Part shown: positions 53,764 through 61,942 of the stretch, piece by piece
Numbering within the stretch: position 1 is the first letter of the stretch
Layout: every line of letters begins with the position of its first letter
Assembly (NCBI GenBank): GCA_021298375.1
Contig: JAJTFE010000001.1
Span: 1 to 63,207, forward strand
Source of the DNA: Blastopirellula sp.
GTDB taxonomy: Bacteria; Planctomycetota; Planctomycetia; Pirellulales; Pirellulaceae
Length of the DNA stretch: 63,207 bases
Direction: 5' to 3'
The notes under the pieces: model-generated
Seen by the model: the letters and a program-made list of their open reading frames with translations, nothing else
Told to the model about the DNA's origin: nothing
Databases searched by the model: none
Made by a program: the position numbers and the translations under genes

Positions 53764-54907
53764 GCGACGGCGCGATTCAGGGGCTGCTCTAGGCTGTAGA
53801 CGCTGCTGCGCAATCCGTCGACACCGGCTTGGCCGACTTTCAAGTCACGGAGGAAGTCCGTCTGGCGGGGAAACCGCGCGAAAAGCGGTCTTCAACCGAG
53901 CAATCCCTGTTTCGCCTTGTTTCGCCGGACAGCCAGTGGACCCAATCGAAAACTGTTTGGATTCGAGTTCGAATTCAGCCACACGGGGGACAACATTTGG
54001 GACCAAGTTCAAAGTGTATTCGCTCCCGAATGGATCGACTTTTCAGGGGCCGCGGTCCCCGCCCCCAAGTCACCTTCCCCGAGTACGATTGCCCAGCCCG
54101 CCGCGCGCCCCGAGACTCAGCCCGAGGTTCAGGCCCAGCCTGAAGTTCCGCCGTTCCCTCTTCCGGCCGCTCAGCTCCCGCCTGGCATGCCCGAGACGAC
54201 GCTCCCGCCAATCAGGAGGAAGCAGAGTTTGTCCGAAACAGCCCGATCAAGCTTCCTCGTCCGGTCAGATTGCGGACGCGGTTGGACGGGATGCCGCGGC
54301 TGGTCGGTTTGGCTCTGGAATCAGCCGGGACAGAGGTGGCCCGGGATTTTGAGATCGAAAGTCCGATTGGAGCAGTGATTACCCGAGTCGCCCCTGGTTC
54401 GGCCGGCGAGAAAGCCGGACTGAAACCGGGTGATTTGGTCACCACCTTCGGCGAGAGCGAGATCAATGACGTGGAGGATTTGGAGGCCCGCCCAGCCCCG
54501 TGGGGAGTCTGCAGAAGATCAGAGTCAGCCGAGCATCGGCTCAGATGAGTATCGACACGGAACTTGAGATTCGCGCCGGTTTGGGCACTGGGTCCGCGCT
54601 GGCCAGCTGCGTCCAGCCCCAGGGAGGCAGGGCTTTGGGACTACCTCCATGCTGGAAGGTCGACCCCTATGCCCGCCGCGACTCAGAGACCGATCGAGTC
54701 TATGACCAGATTCGTTCGACGAGGGGAAATTACGAGTGGCGGGTCTACCATGAGTCGCAACCGGCTGGCAACGAAGCGGCTGCATTCATCCGGTTTGTTA
54801 CTGCCGCCCAGAAACGGCTTGGCCAATTCGAACTTGGTCAGGCGAAGGTCGGCAAGATCCCCGTCGTCTTTGTCGCCGGGACTGTCGAGAAAGAAACGAG
54901 TCACATC

Positions 54908-55311
54908 GGCTCTGTAGAAAACAGCAGGATTTGTACGAACTTTGCGGCCTGATGGTTCGTACTCTGGGCCGTGAATACGACCAGCAAATCACCGAAAGAC
55001 ATTCTCTTGACCGCGCTGAGCGTGGGCCAGGCGAAGCTAGCGGACTACTCCCATCGGAACAGTCCGAAAAAGTATACCCAGCCTCAGTTGTTTGCTTGTT
55101 TGGTGCTTAAGACCTCGCTCGGGTTGGACTATCGAGGCCTGGAAGGACTACTCGATGATTCGGCAGAACTCTGCCAACTGATTGGACTGGAGTCGGTGCC
55201 TCACTTCGCGACCTTTCAAAAGGCGTCGCGCAAACTACTGCCCAACTCGCCTTGGTTGTTCTGACCCACAACCTCATGATCCTCTGGTGCTCTTTGCTTT
55301 TCTACAGAGCC
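54908..55311 (+). mobile_element. Internally deleted mini-IS (404 bp)
   Basis: Perfect 14-bp inverted repeats GGCTCTGTAGAAAA (54908-54921) and TTTTCTACAGAGCC (55298-55311). It carries the N-terminal transposase part and, out of frame just before the right repeat, the remnant LTHNLMILWCSLLFYRA typical of transposase C-termini. The middle is deleted. A hairpin GTACGAAC/GTTCGTAC is at 54933-54962. Confidence 0.75.
54971..55264 (+). pseudogene. Truncated transposase N-terminus
   Basis: The 97-residue fragment (QLFACLVLKTSLGLDYRGLEGLLDDSAELCQLIGLESVPHFATFQKASRKLL) looks like the N-terminal helical part of an IS4/IS5-type transposase, here lacking its catalytic DDE domain. It stops at 55264. It cannot move itself; an intact relative elsewhere would have to supply transposase. 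Confidence 0.75.
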
Positions 55312-55341
55312 GGCCTGACCCCTATGATTCCGCCGAAAAAC

Positions 55342-56037
55342 TCAAATCAGTCGTACCGTCTCCAGAAAAGGATCAAAGCTCTCCAGGCAATCTGCAGTGT
55401 CTAATAATCGAATCCAGTAGGCGACTTCATGATGGATGACGTAGACGGTCCGGCAACGCATCCGCTTGGCGGAGGATAGGGCCGGAGGGAGAAAATCGAA
55501 GGTTGCGGTGTACTCTGTCGCAGGGCAATTCGAAATGAGGAAGTCCGTTGGCAACCCACTTACACGATAGTTATCCCTCGCAATCCGATTGAATTGCCAG
55601 TCTTCCCTGATCTTCAGCATCAGCGGGGAAAAGCTCTTTTTCGGCCGAGCCCCTCCGTTCTTGAAGAATCGCAGGTTATTGAACATTTCATCAAGCGGGT
55701 GCGGTTCGGTCTGGCGAGCCGTGAGGTAAATCTCGATCGTGCAGTCCGGATTCAGGTCGCTCTTCAACGCCACAATCGGCTTTTGAGAGTTGTCAACATA
55801 TTCCGCGATTTGCGCTCTGAATTCCGAACTGAACATCGCCAAACAATCAATTTCGCCCAAATCCGCAGCCGTCAAGACGCTCCAATTCGGCGGGATCTTA
55901 AATCCCAAGCCCACTCCGCGATTGATGTAGTAAGGTCCCGAAAAAAGCACCGATGGAGACGGACCTTGGGGTAGAGCCAACAGCGCAGCACCAAAAGCAC
56001 GCAGAAACGTTCGCCGGCCAATTCCGATCTCTGCCAT
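55342..56037 (-). CDS. Exported hypothetical protein, transposon passenger
   Basis: The 231-residue protein lies wholly within the element, on the minus strand. Its N-terminus (GIGRRTFLRAFGAALLALPQG) is Tat-like (RRTFLRA). No known fold was recognised. A stretch around residues 45-65 (GLGFKIPPNWSVLTAADLGEI) looks like a lipoprotein-type LpqN domain, by pattern only. The ribosome site is weak. It ends 30 bp from the inner terminal repeat. It differs from transposase and is a cargo gene. Confidence 0.6.
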   Translation of the reverse strand: MAEIGIGRRTFLRAFGAALLALPQGPSPSVLFSGPYYINRGVGLGFKIPPNWSVLTAADLGEIDCLAMFSSEFRAQIAEYVDNSQKPIVALKSDLNPDCTIEIYLTARQTEPHPLDEMFNNLRFFKNGGARPKKSFSPLMLKIREDWQFNRIARDNYRVSGLPTDFLISNCPATEYTATFDFLPPALSSAKRMRCRTVYVIHHEVAYWIRLLDTADCLESFDPFLETVRLI

Positions 56038-56399
56038 CTTTCACCAAAGTCAGTTTCTCGCGAATCGTTCTGCCGAATGATCGAGCCAAACCACCCCGTC
56101 ACCCGCGCGAAATGCAAACCAAAGTGCTCACGCCCTACAATTTTCATTCATCCCAAGCCGAGCTGCTGAAAAAATGCACGTGACCACACCAGATTGATTT
56201 CTACAGAGCCAGTCACATCCTCTTTCGGTTGGCATTGATTGTGGAAGGTCAACGCTACGATATCGATGTGCTCGCTCCGCCGCTCACCGCGCCCGAAGAA
56301 TTGCCTTTTGTGATCGGGGTGGTTCTCGGAACACTGAAAAATTGAGCGGCCAGCCCAAGTAGCTCCACAGCCCAAGCAGTCTCACCGCTGAGCGGGAGT

Positions 56400-57650
56400 T
56401 CAGCGTTTGAAAGAGGTGGCTTTGGCCAAGGCAGCAGTCTTGTCCAAGGACAACTGGGCCACTGGACGAGTTTGGCGGCTTCTTGAGATCGTCTCTTGAT
56501 ACAGGCTTTCCAGCCGGTCGACCACGTGGCTCATGTTGTAATTGGCTGCGGTCAGCATCGCCTGTTGACCCATGGTCCGTCGCCGTTTGGTATGGGCAGC
56601 CATCCGCAGCATGCAGCTGGCCATCGCCCGAGGATTGTCCGGCTCAAACAAGAGACCGTTCGTTCCATCATTGACCAGCTCGGGAATTCCCTTGGCCGCC
56701 GCACCGATGACTGGCAGGCCCATCGCCATTGCCTCCAGAATGCTCATTGGTTGATTTTCGGTTTTGCTGGCGGTGACAAAGGCATCACCCAAGAGCGGCA
56801 ACCGTTCGCTGATGAGCCGGTCGTGTTCCACATGCCCGAGAAATTCAACAGCGGAGGCGATACCTAACTCCTGAGCCTGATTTTTCAGGCTCGCGAGGGA
56901 AGGTCCGTCGCCAATCATCACCAGCCGTGCGCGCCGCCGCCGCCGTTGGACTTGGGCAAATGCCTCGAGCACGACGGGTAACGACTTTTCCGGAGACATC
57001 CGACCCACATAGACAAACGAGGGGCCATAGATCTGGAGTTTCATCCGCTCCCGTTTGACCTGCCGCCAATCAATCGGTTCAGGTAGAGGAATGCCGTTGG
57101 GAATGAGCACAGGTTCGGATCGAATGCCGTGGTCCAGCAGAGACTGCTTGACCGCTTGTGAGGGGCTCGTCACCCTTCGGCAGGTGTTGAAGAAGAACAC
57201 CGAGTACCCCCACATCAGCGACTGCAGCCAAGAGCACGGTGGGAGCCCGAACGACTTGAGGTAACCGGGTTCGGCGAAGAAGGTGTGAAACGTACCTATC
57301 GTGGGTTTGCCCAGGAGTCGCGAGGCGACCAGTCCTTCCCATCCGCAACCCCATTCCGTATTGAGATGCACGATGTCAGGATTGATTTTTCTCAAGCGCC
57401 GCAGCGAGGTAATGAAAGAGGGGAGCGTAATTCGCAATTGGGGTACGCGCGGTATCGGCACAGCAAACGGAACGTCATACAGTTCCACGCCGTGTGGCAG
57501 CTCCGCCGGAGCTGCACCGCGACCGGGCTTGGGCCGGAAGATCGAAATCTCATGCCCGCGCCGAACCAACTCACGAGCCTGATTCAGCACGGAATAGGTG
57601 ACCCCCGAAGTGTACGGGAGGAAGCTGTCGGTAAAGATGGAGATTCGCAT
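56400..57650 (-). CDS. GT4-family glycosyltransferase
   Basis: The 416-residue protein is taken from ATG 57650, where the GT-B N-terminal domain starts (MRISIFTDSFLPYTSGVTYSV); the longer frame to 57698 is not supported. The C-terminal domain has YVGRMSPEKSLPVVLEAF, EFLGHVEHD and the ExxxSILEAMAMGLPVIGAAAKGIPELV nucleotide-sugar site. It likely adds a sugar to a lipid or polysaccharide at the inner membrane. It is divergent from the CstA gene. Confidence 0.9.
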   Translation of the reverse strand: MRISIFTDSFLPYTSGVTYSVLNQARELVRRGHEISIFRPKPGRGAAPAELPHGVELYDVPFAVPIPRVPQLRITLPSFITSLRRLRKINPDIVHLNTEWGCGWEGLVASRLLGKPTIGTFHTFFAEPGYLKSFGLPPCSWLQSLMWGYSVFFFNTCRRVTSPSQAVKQSLLDHGIRSEPVLIPNGIPLPEPIDWRQVKRERMKLQIYGPSFVYVGRMSPEKSLPVVLEAFAQVQRRRRRARLVMIGDGPSLASLKNQAQELGIASAVEFLGHVEHDRLISERLPLLGDAFVTASKTENQPMSILEAMAMGLPVIGAAAKGIPELVNDGTNGLLFEPDNPRAMASCMLRMAAHTKRRRTMGQQAMLTAANYNMSHVVDRLESLYQETISRSRQTRPVAQLSLDKTAALAKATSFKR

Positions 57651-57830
57651 GAAGGCGGGGACCTGCGCTGGACCGCTGCTCTCAAAGGCCTCTCCCATTG
57701 TGGGGTAAAAACACGGCTACTCAAGAGAATCGCCCTGAATTCCCCGCCGAATTATGGCAAAATACCTCCGGCAAATTGCCCAGCTTATTCTCGGCCGACG
57801 CTTACCGGCTGCCTTGTGAAGGAATCCTCA

Positions 57831-59573
57831 ATGAGTCTGTTGGTGTTTGTTGTCGGTTCGGCAATCGTCCTCGCCACCGCCTACTGGATTTATGGTTCAT
57901 TGCTGAGCCGCCTGCTCCAATTGGATGATCGCCGGCCCACGCCGGCCGTTGCCTGCCGGGATGATGTCGATTTTGAGCCGACCGCGGCCTCCTTTTTGAT
58001 GGGCCAGCATTTTTCGGCAATTGCCGCGGCTGGTCCGATCGTGGGCCCGATCCTGGCCGGGCTCGCCTTCGGCTGGTTGCCTGCCCTGATCTGGATTCTG
58101 CTCGGCAGCATCCTGATCGGCGGCGTGCATGACATGACCAGTCTGGTGGCCAGCATTCGCCATCGCGCCCGCTCGATCACGGAAGTCGTGCACGACCATG
58201 TCAGCCGTCGAGCCTATCTGCTGTTTCTCGCCTTTGTCTGGATCGCGCTGGTTTACATCATCGTCGCCTTCACGGATATCACGGCTCGCTCGTTCGTCGG
58301 CGTGCAGCGACTGGAAGATGGTCAGCAAGTGCTTGGTGCGGGGATCGCCATGAGTTCCCTGCTGTACCTGCTGTTGCCAGTGCTGATGGGCCTGGCAATG
58401 AAGCACCTCAAGCTTGGCTTGCTGCCGGCGACTCTGATCTTTGTCCCTTTGGTCGGAGTCGCGATTTGGGCCGGACAAAAGTTCCCGCTCGATTTGGCAG
58501 GCTGGTTTTCGCTCGGCGAGGGAACGACCGTCAAACTCTGGTGCACGCTGCTGCTGCTTTATTGTCTGGTCGCGGCTGTCGTTCCCGTCTGGCTCTTGCT
58601 CCAGCCGCGCGGTTATCTCGGCGGCTTCTTTTTGTACGCGGCTCTGCTGGGCGGAGCGCTGGGGCTGAGCTTGGGAAATCACACCGTCCAGTACCCGGCC
58701 TTCATTGCCTGGACCAATTCCAAGGGCGAACAGCTGTTCCCCTTTTTGTTTATCACCATTGCCTGCGGTGCCTGCTCTGGGTTTCACTCGCTGATCAGTT
58801 CCGGAACGACTTCCAAGCAACTGGCCAGAGAGTCGGATGCGCGGCCGATCGGCTATGGCACGATGCTGCTGGAGGCGATGGTCGCCATCGTCTCGCTCTG
58901 TTGTGTCATGATGTTTGCCCAAGGCGCTCCGGAAGTCAGCGGCAAACCACCCAATCTGATTTATGCGATGGGCCTGGGAAACTTTCTCAAGACGATCGGC
59001 GTCCCGGTCGAGCTGGCAGTCTCGTTTGCTTTGCTGGCATTTACGACCTTTGTCTACGATACGCTCGATGTGTGCACCCGCTTGGGCCGATTTATCATCG
59101 AGGAACTGACAGGGCTCAAGGGATCCGCTGGCCGTTGGCTCGGGACCGCATTGACCGCAGGCGTCCCGCTCTTTTTTCTCTGGACTGCCGGAACGGATGC
59201 CGCTGGCAAGCCGGTGGAAATCTGGAAAGTATTCTGGTCGTTGTTCGGGGCCAGCAATCAGCTGCTTGCCGCGCTCGCTCTGCTGGGTGTTACCGTTTGG
59301 CTCTGGCGAACCCGTCGGGCTGCCTGGGTCTGGCTGGTTACCGGATTGCCGACACTTTGGATGTACACCATGAGCATTTGGGCCTTGGTGGCAATGATCC
59401 TTCCCAAATTTCGGGTGGAGGAACAGTGGGTGCTGCCGCGTGAAATGGTTCCCTGGGTCGGTGTCGCCCTGATTCTCCTCGCCGCAATGATGTTGGTGGA
59501 GGCACTGCGGGCGATGTTCGGCAAGGGTCCGGCCGCTCCTCCCGAAAAGCCGACTGCGGCCCTCGCCGCCTAG
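57831..59573 (+). CDS. cstA: CstA-family carbon starvation transporter
   Basis: The 580-residue membrane protein starts at ATG 57831 (AAGGA 7 nt upstream). It has about 14 transmembrane helices and the CstA blocks RRPTPAVACRDDVDFEPT, HFSAIAAAGPIVGPILAG, GVHDMTSLVASIRHRARSITEVV and SGTTSKQLARESDA, and ends in an Ala/Pro-rich tail. CstA-type proteins import peptides or pyruvate across the inner membrane. It is somewhat shorter than E. coli CstA (about 700). Confidence 0.92.
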   Translation: MSLLVFVVGSAIVLATAYWIYGSLLSRLLQLDDRRPTPAVACRDDVDFEPTAASFLMGQHFSAIAAAGPIVGPILAGLAFGWLPALIWILLGSILIGGVHDMTSLVASIRHRARSITEVVHDHVSRRAYLLFLAFVWIALVYIIVAFTDITARSFVGVQRLEDGQQVLGAGIAMSSLLYLLLPVLMGLAMKHLKLGLLPATLIFVPLVGVAIWAGQKFPLDLAGWFSLGEGTTVKLWCTLLLLYCLVAAVVPVWLLLQPRGYLGGFFLYAALLGGALGLSLGNHTVQYPAFIAWTNSKGEQLFPFLFITIACGACSGFHSLISSGTTSKQLARESDARPIGYGTMLLEAMVAIVSLCCVMMFAQGAPEVSGKPPNLIYAMGLGNFLKTIGVPVELAVSFALLAFTTFVYDTLDVCTRLGRFIIEELTGLKGSAGRWLGTALTAGVPLFFLWTAGTDAAGKPVEIWKVFWSLFGASNQLLAALALLGVTVWLWRTRRAAWVWLVTGLPTLWMYTMSIWALVAMILPKFRVEEQWVLPREMVPWVGVALILLAAMMLVEALRAMFGKGPAAPPEKPTAALAA

Positions 59574-59617
59574 GCAACCAAGCAGCATCTTCCCAGCCGC
59601 AATCGGAGGCTCCGTCA

Positions 59618-60604
59618 ATGTTTGTTCCTGCCAATGCTTACCGACGCTGCGGCATCTTGCTCAGTGGGCTGCTCGCATTCTGGCCAGCTCACGTCTGGCT
59701 TGCGGCTCAGGAGCGGGCTCAGGAGCGGGGTTCGGTGAGTGGACCGGCAGTCGTCGTCCTGGGGATCGCCCAGGATGGAGGCTATCCCCAGCTTGGTTGT
59801 CGTCGAGCTTGCTGCGAACGGGCATGGAGCGATCCGACCGCGCCGCGGGATGTCGTCAGTCTCGGGGTTGTGGATACAAGCACCGGCGAACGCTGGTTAT
59901 TTGAATGCACTCCCGATATACGCCGGCAACTGCACGCCCTCGATCAGGCTCAACCAGCGAACGAGGCGCCGGGTCTGCGAGGCGTGTTTCTCACGCATGC
60001 GCACATCGGCCACTACTCTGGCTTGCTGCAGTTCGGCCGCGAGGTTCTTGGCGCCCAGCAAGTTCCAGTGCACGTGATGCCCCGGTTCGCCGAATTTCTC
60101 CGCAGCGAGGCTCCCTGGAGTCAGCTTGTCCAACTCAAAAATGTCGAGCTTGCGCCGCTGGTCGCCGATCGGACCCTGAAGCTGAATGAGCACCTGACCG
60201 TAACGCCCGTCCTGGTGCCCCACCGGGACGAGTTTTCGGAAACGGTCGCCTTTCGAATTGAAGGACCGCACCGCAAGGTTCTGTTCCTCCCCGATATCGA
60301 CAAGTGGGAGCGTTGGGAGCGGACGATTGAAAAGGAGTTGGCCGTGGTGGATATCGCCTATCTCGACGCCACCTTTTTTGACGGGTCTGAGTTGCCGGGC
60401 CGGGACATGCGGGAGATCCCCCACCCCTTTGTCGTCGAGTCGTTGCAGCGATTTGCGCGGCTTAGTCCCGAAGAGAGGGCAAAGATTCGCTTGATCCACT
60501 TCAATCACACCAATCCGCTGCTGGACCCCAAGTCCGCTGCAACCCGTCAGGTCCAGTCAGCCGGGCTGAGAATCGCCGAACAGGGGGAACGAGTCGAACT
60601 GTAA
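59618..60604 (+). CDS. Exported PqqB-like metallo-beta-lactamase-fold protein
   Basis: The 328-residue protein starts at ATG 59618 (GGAGG 8 nt upstream) with a signal peptide (LLSGLLAFWPAHVWLAA). The PqqB-like fold shows VLGIAQDGGYPQLGCRRACCERAW near the start and THAHIGHYSGLLQFGRE with the metal-binding His residues. PqqB itself is cytoplasmic and acts in PQQ synthesis; this one is exported and has no pqq partners, so a different role is likely. Confidence 0.85.
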   Translation: MFVPANAYRRCGILLSGLLAFWPAHVWLAAQERAQERGSVSGPAVVVLGIAQDGGYPQLGCRRACCERAWSDPTAPRDVVSLGVVDTSTGERWLFECTPDIRRQLHALDQAQPANEAPGLRGVFLTHAHIGHYSGLLQFGREVLGAQQVPVHVMPRFAEFLRSEAPWSQLVQLKNVELAPLVADRTLKLNEHLTVTPVLVPHRDEFSETVAFRIEGPHRKVLFLPDIDKWERWERTIEKELAVVDIAYLDATFFDGSELPGRDMREIPHPFVVESLQRFARLSPEERAKIRLIHFNHTNPLLDPKSAATRQVQSAGLRIAEQGERVEL

Positions 60605-60626
60605 ACTCGATGTCCACGGGATTAAG

Positions 60627-61715
60627 ATGCAGAGCGGAATATTTCGAATCGTTTGCGGAGCATGTGCTTTGTCTATCCAGATCGCGTTCTTCAGGTGGCT
60701 GGCGATCGGCCTGCTGCTGGCAAGTAACTCCGCCGCCCAAGCCCAGGCACCCGTCTCGCCACCGGTGATGTTGGTGCCGCTCGAGTCGCCCGCTTTGCCT
60801 AATGCCTTGCAGCTCAATTCGCGACTGATAAGCGGTGGCCAGCCAGACGGGGAGGCCGCCTTTGCCGAACTCCGCCGGCTGGGCGTGCGGACGGTCATTA
60901 GTGTTGATGGGGCAAGGCCCGATGTGGCCGCCGCGGAGAAGCATGGTCTCCGCTACGTGCATCTGCCGCATGGCTACGATGGGATCTCGGCCGAGCGGGC
61001 CGCCGAGCTGGCCAAGGCCGTCCGTGATCTACCCGGCCCCATCTACCTGCACTGCCATCACGGCAAACACCGCAGCCCGGCTGCCGCGGCGACTGCCTGT
61101 CGAGCCCTCGGCTGGCTCGACGAGCCCCAAGCTGAGCGGGTTTTGCAACAAGCAGGCACCAGCCCGCATTACCTTGGCCTGTTTGCCTCTGTCCGCGAAA
61201 CCTCTCCGCTCGACCCGAATGACTTGGACAAGCTTCAAGTCGAATTTCGTTCTACAGTTCCCTTGCCTGAGGTCGCCGAGGCGATGGTCGCAATCGAACT
61301 TCACTTTGATCGCCTCGAACAGCTTGCAGCGAATCGCTGGTTGCCACTCCCCAAGCATCCCGATCTCAAGCCTGCACATGAAGCACTTCTTTTGCGCGAG
61401 CAGTATGCCGAACTGCTCCGAACCGGTACGGTCCAAGCGGAACCACTCGCGTATCAGGAACACATGCGCGAAGGGGAGCGACTGGCCCGGGAGTTGGAAA
61501 CGCTGCTCGCCACACCTCCCAGCGAGAGAGCTGATCAATCGCTGGCGGAGAAGCTCAAGGCACTCAAGGCCAATTGCAATGGTTGTCATCGCCAGTATCG
61601 GGACCAGCCTGCGTCCACCCGCGAGGCAAATGAACAGCGTGGTCCGAGCGGGGTCGCTCCGGCGGTCGAATCGCGCGAAAAAGATCGCTCAAAACCGCCC
61701 TCTTTTGGCTCCTGA
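60627..61715 (+). CDS. Exported dual-specificity-phosphatase/haem fusion protein
   Basis: The 362-residue protein has a signal (FFRWLAIGLLLASNSAAQA). A tyrosine/dual-specificity phosphatase domain follows (residues 60-165) with the P-loop HCHHGKHRSP (Cys143, Arg149). A helical C-terminal domain ends with a haem site CNGCH (Cys317-His321). Fusing a phosphatase to a c-type haem domain is unusual. It follows the PqqB-like gene by 22 bp, so they form an operon. Periplasmic redox control of the phosphatase is conceivable. Confidence 0.75.
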   Translation: MQSGIFRIVCGACALSIQIAFFRWLAIGLLLASNSAAQAQAPVSPPVMLVPLESPALPNALQLNSRLISGGQPDGEAAFAELRRLGVRTVISVDGARPDVAAAEKHGLRYVHLPHGYDGISAERAAELAKAVRDLPGPIYLHCHHGKHRSPAAAATACRALGWLDEPQAERVLQQAGTSPHYLGLFASVRETSPLDPNDLDKLQVEFRSTVPLPEVAEAMVAIELHFDRLEQLAANRWLPLPKHPDLKPAHEALLLREQYAELLRTGTVQAEPLAYQEHMREGERLARELETLLATPPSERADQSLAEKLKALKANCNGCHRQYRDQPASTREANEQRGPSGVAPAVESREKDRSKPPSFGS

Positions 61716-61942
61716 CGCCGCGATTTTTTCCCCGGCCTGCACGGGCCGGATTCACGAGCTATTCTTGTTGGTTCACGGTGGTTACGGGGCCGTGCGACAA
61801 CTGGTCTGGTTGCCCCTCATCCCGAGCCAATGAAAGTGGAGGGGCCATCGCCGGGCTGGTAGTCGCTCGCAATTCGCGCCTCCCCGCTCACTGCTGGCAG
61901 AACCACATCCTTCTGGACGAAAGAAAATCTCAGAGGTCATCA

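Larger units (their letters stand above)
54908..56210 (+). mobile_element. 1.3-kb transposable element with passenger gene
   Basis: Bounded by GGCTCTGTAGAAAA at 54908 and its inverse TTTCTACAGAGCC ending at 56210 (13 of 14 bases match). It is flanked by a 9-bp direct duplication AGTCACATC (54899-54907 and 56211-56219). Inside are a truncated transposase, a third copy of the terminal sequence (55298-55311) and an exported protein gene on the opposite strand. The interrupted host frame is restored when the element and one duplication copy are removed, so this is a true insertion. The IS family is not assigned. Confidence 0.8.
53829..56345 (+). pseudogene. PDZ-domain protein gene, frameshifted and interrupted by an insertion
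   Basis: Coding-like segments lie in changing frames: KPREKRSSTEQ (from 53829), GFEFEFSHTGDNIWDQVQSVF (frame of 53917), then a PDZ domain (IGAVITRVAPGSAGEKAGLKPGDLVTTFGES) around 54360-54480, then GSLQKIRVSRASAQMS (frame of 54500). At least three frame changes are required. The last frame stops being coherent at the insertion (54907) but resumes exactly when 54908-56219 is removed: SHI joins LFRLALIVEG, reading to TGA 56343-56345. So the gene was once intact and was interrupted by a transposable element. Confidence 0.75.

Noticed and set aside
53950..53990. tRNA T-arm-like string GTTCGAATTC
   Set aside because: No matching anticodon, D-arm or acceptor pairing surrounds it; it lies within the degraded PDZ gene.
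57897..59618. 573-codon minus-strand frame opposite cstA
   Set aside because: It is antisense to a well-supported transporter and is Gln/Arg/Gly-rich, as expected from the complement of membrane-helix codons.
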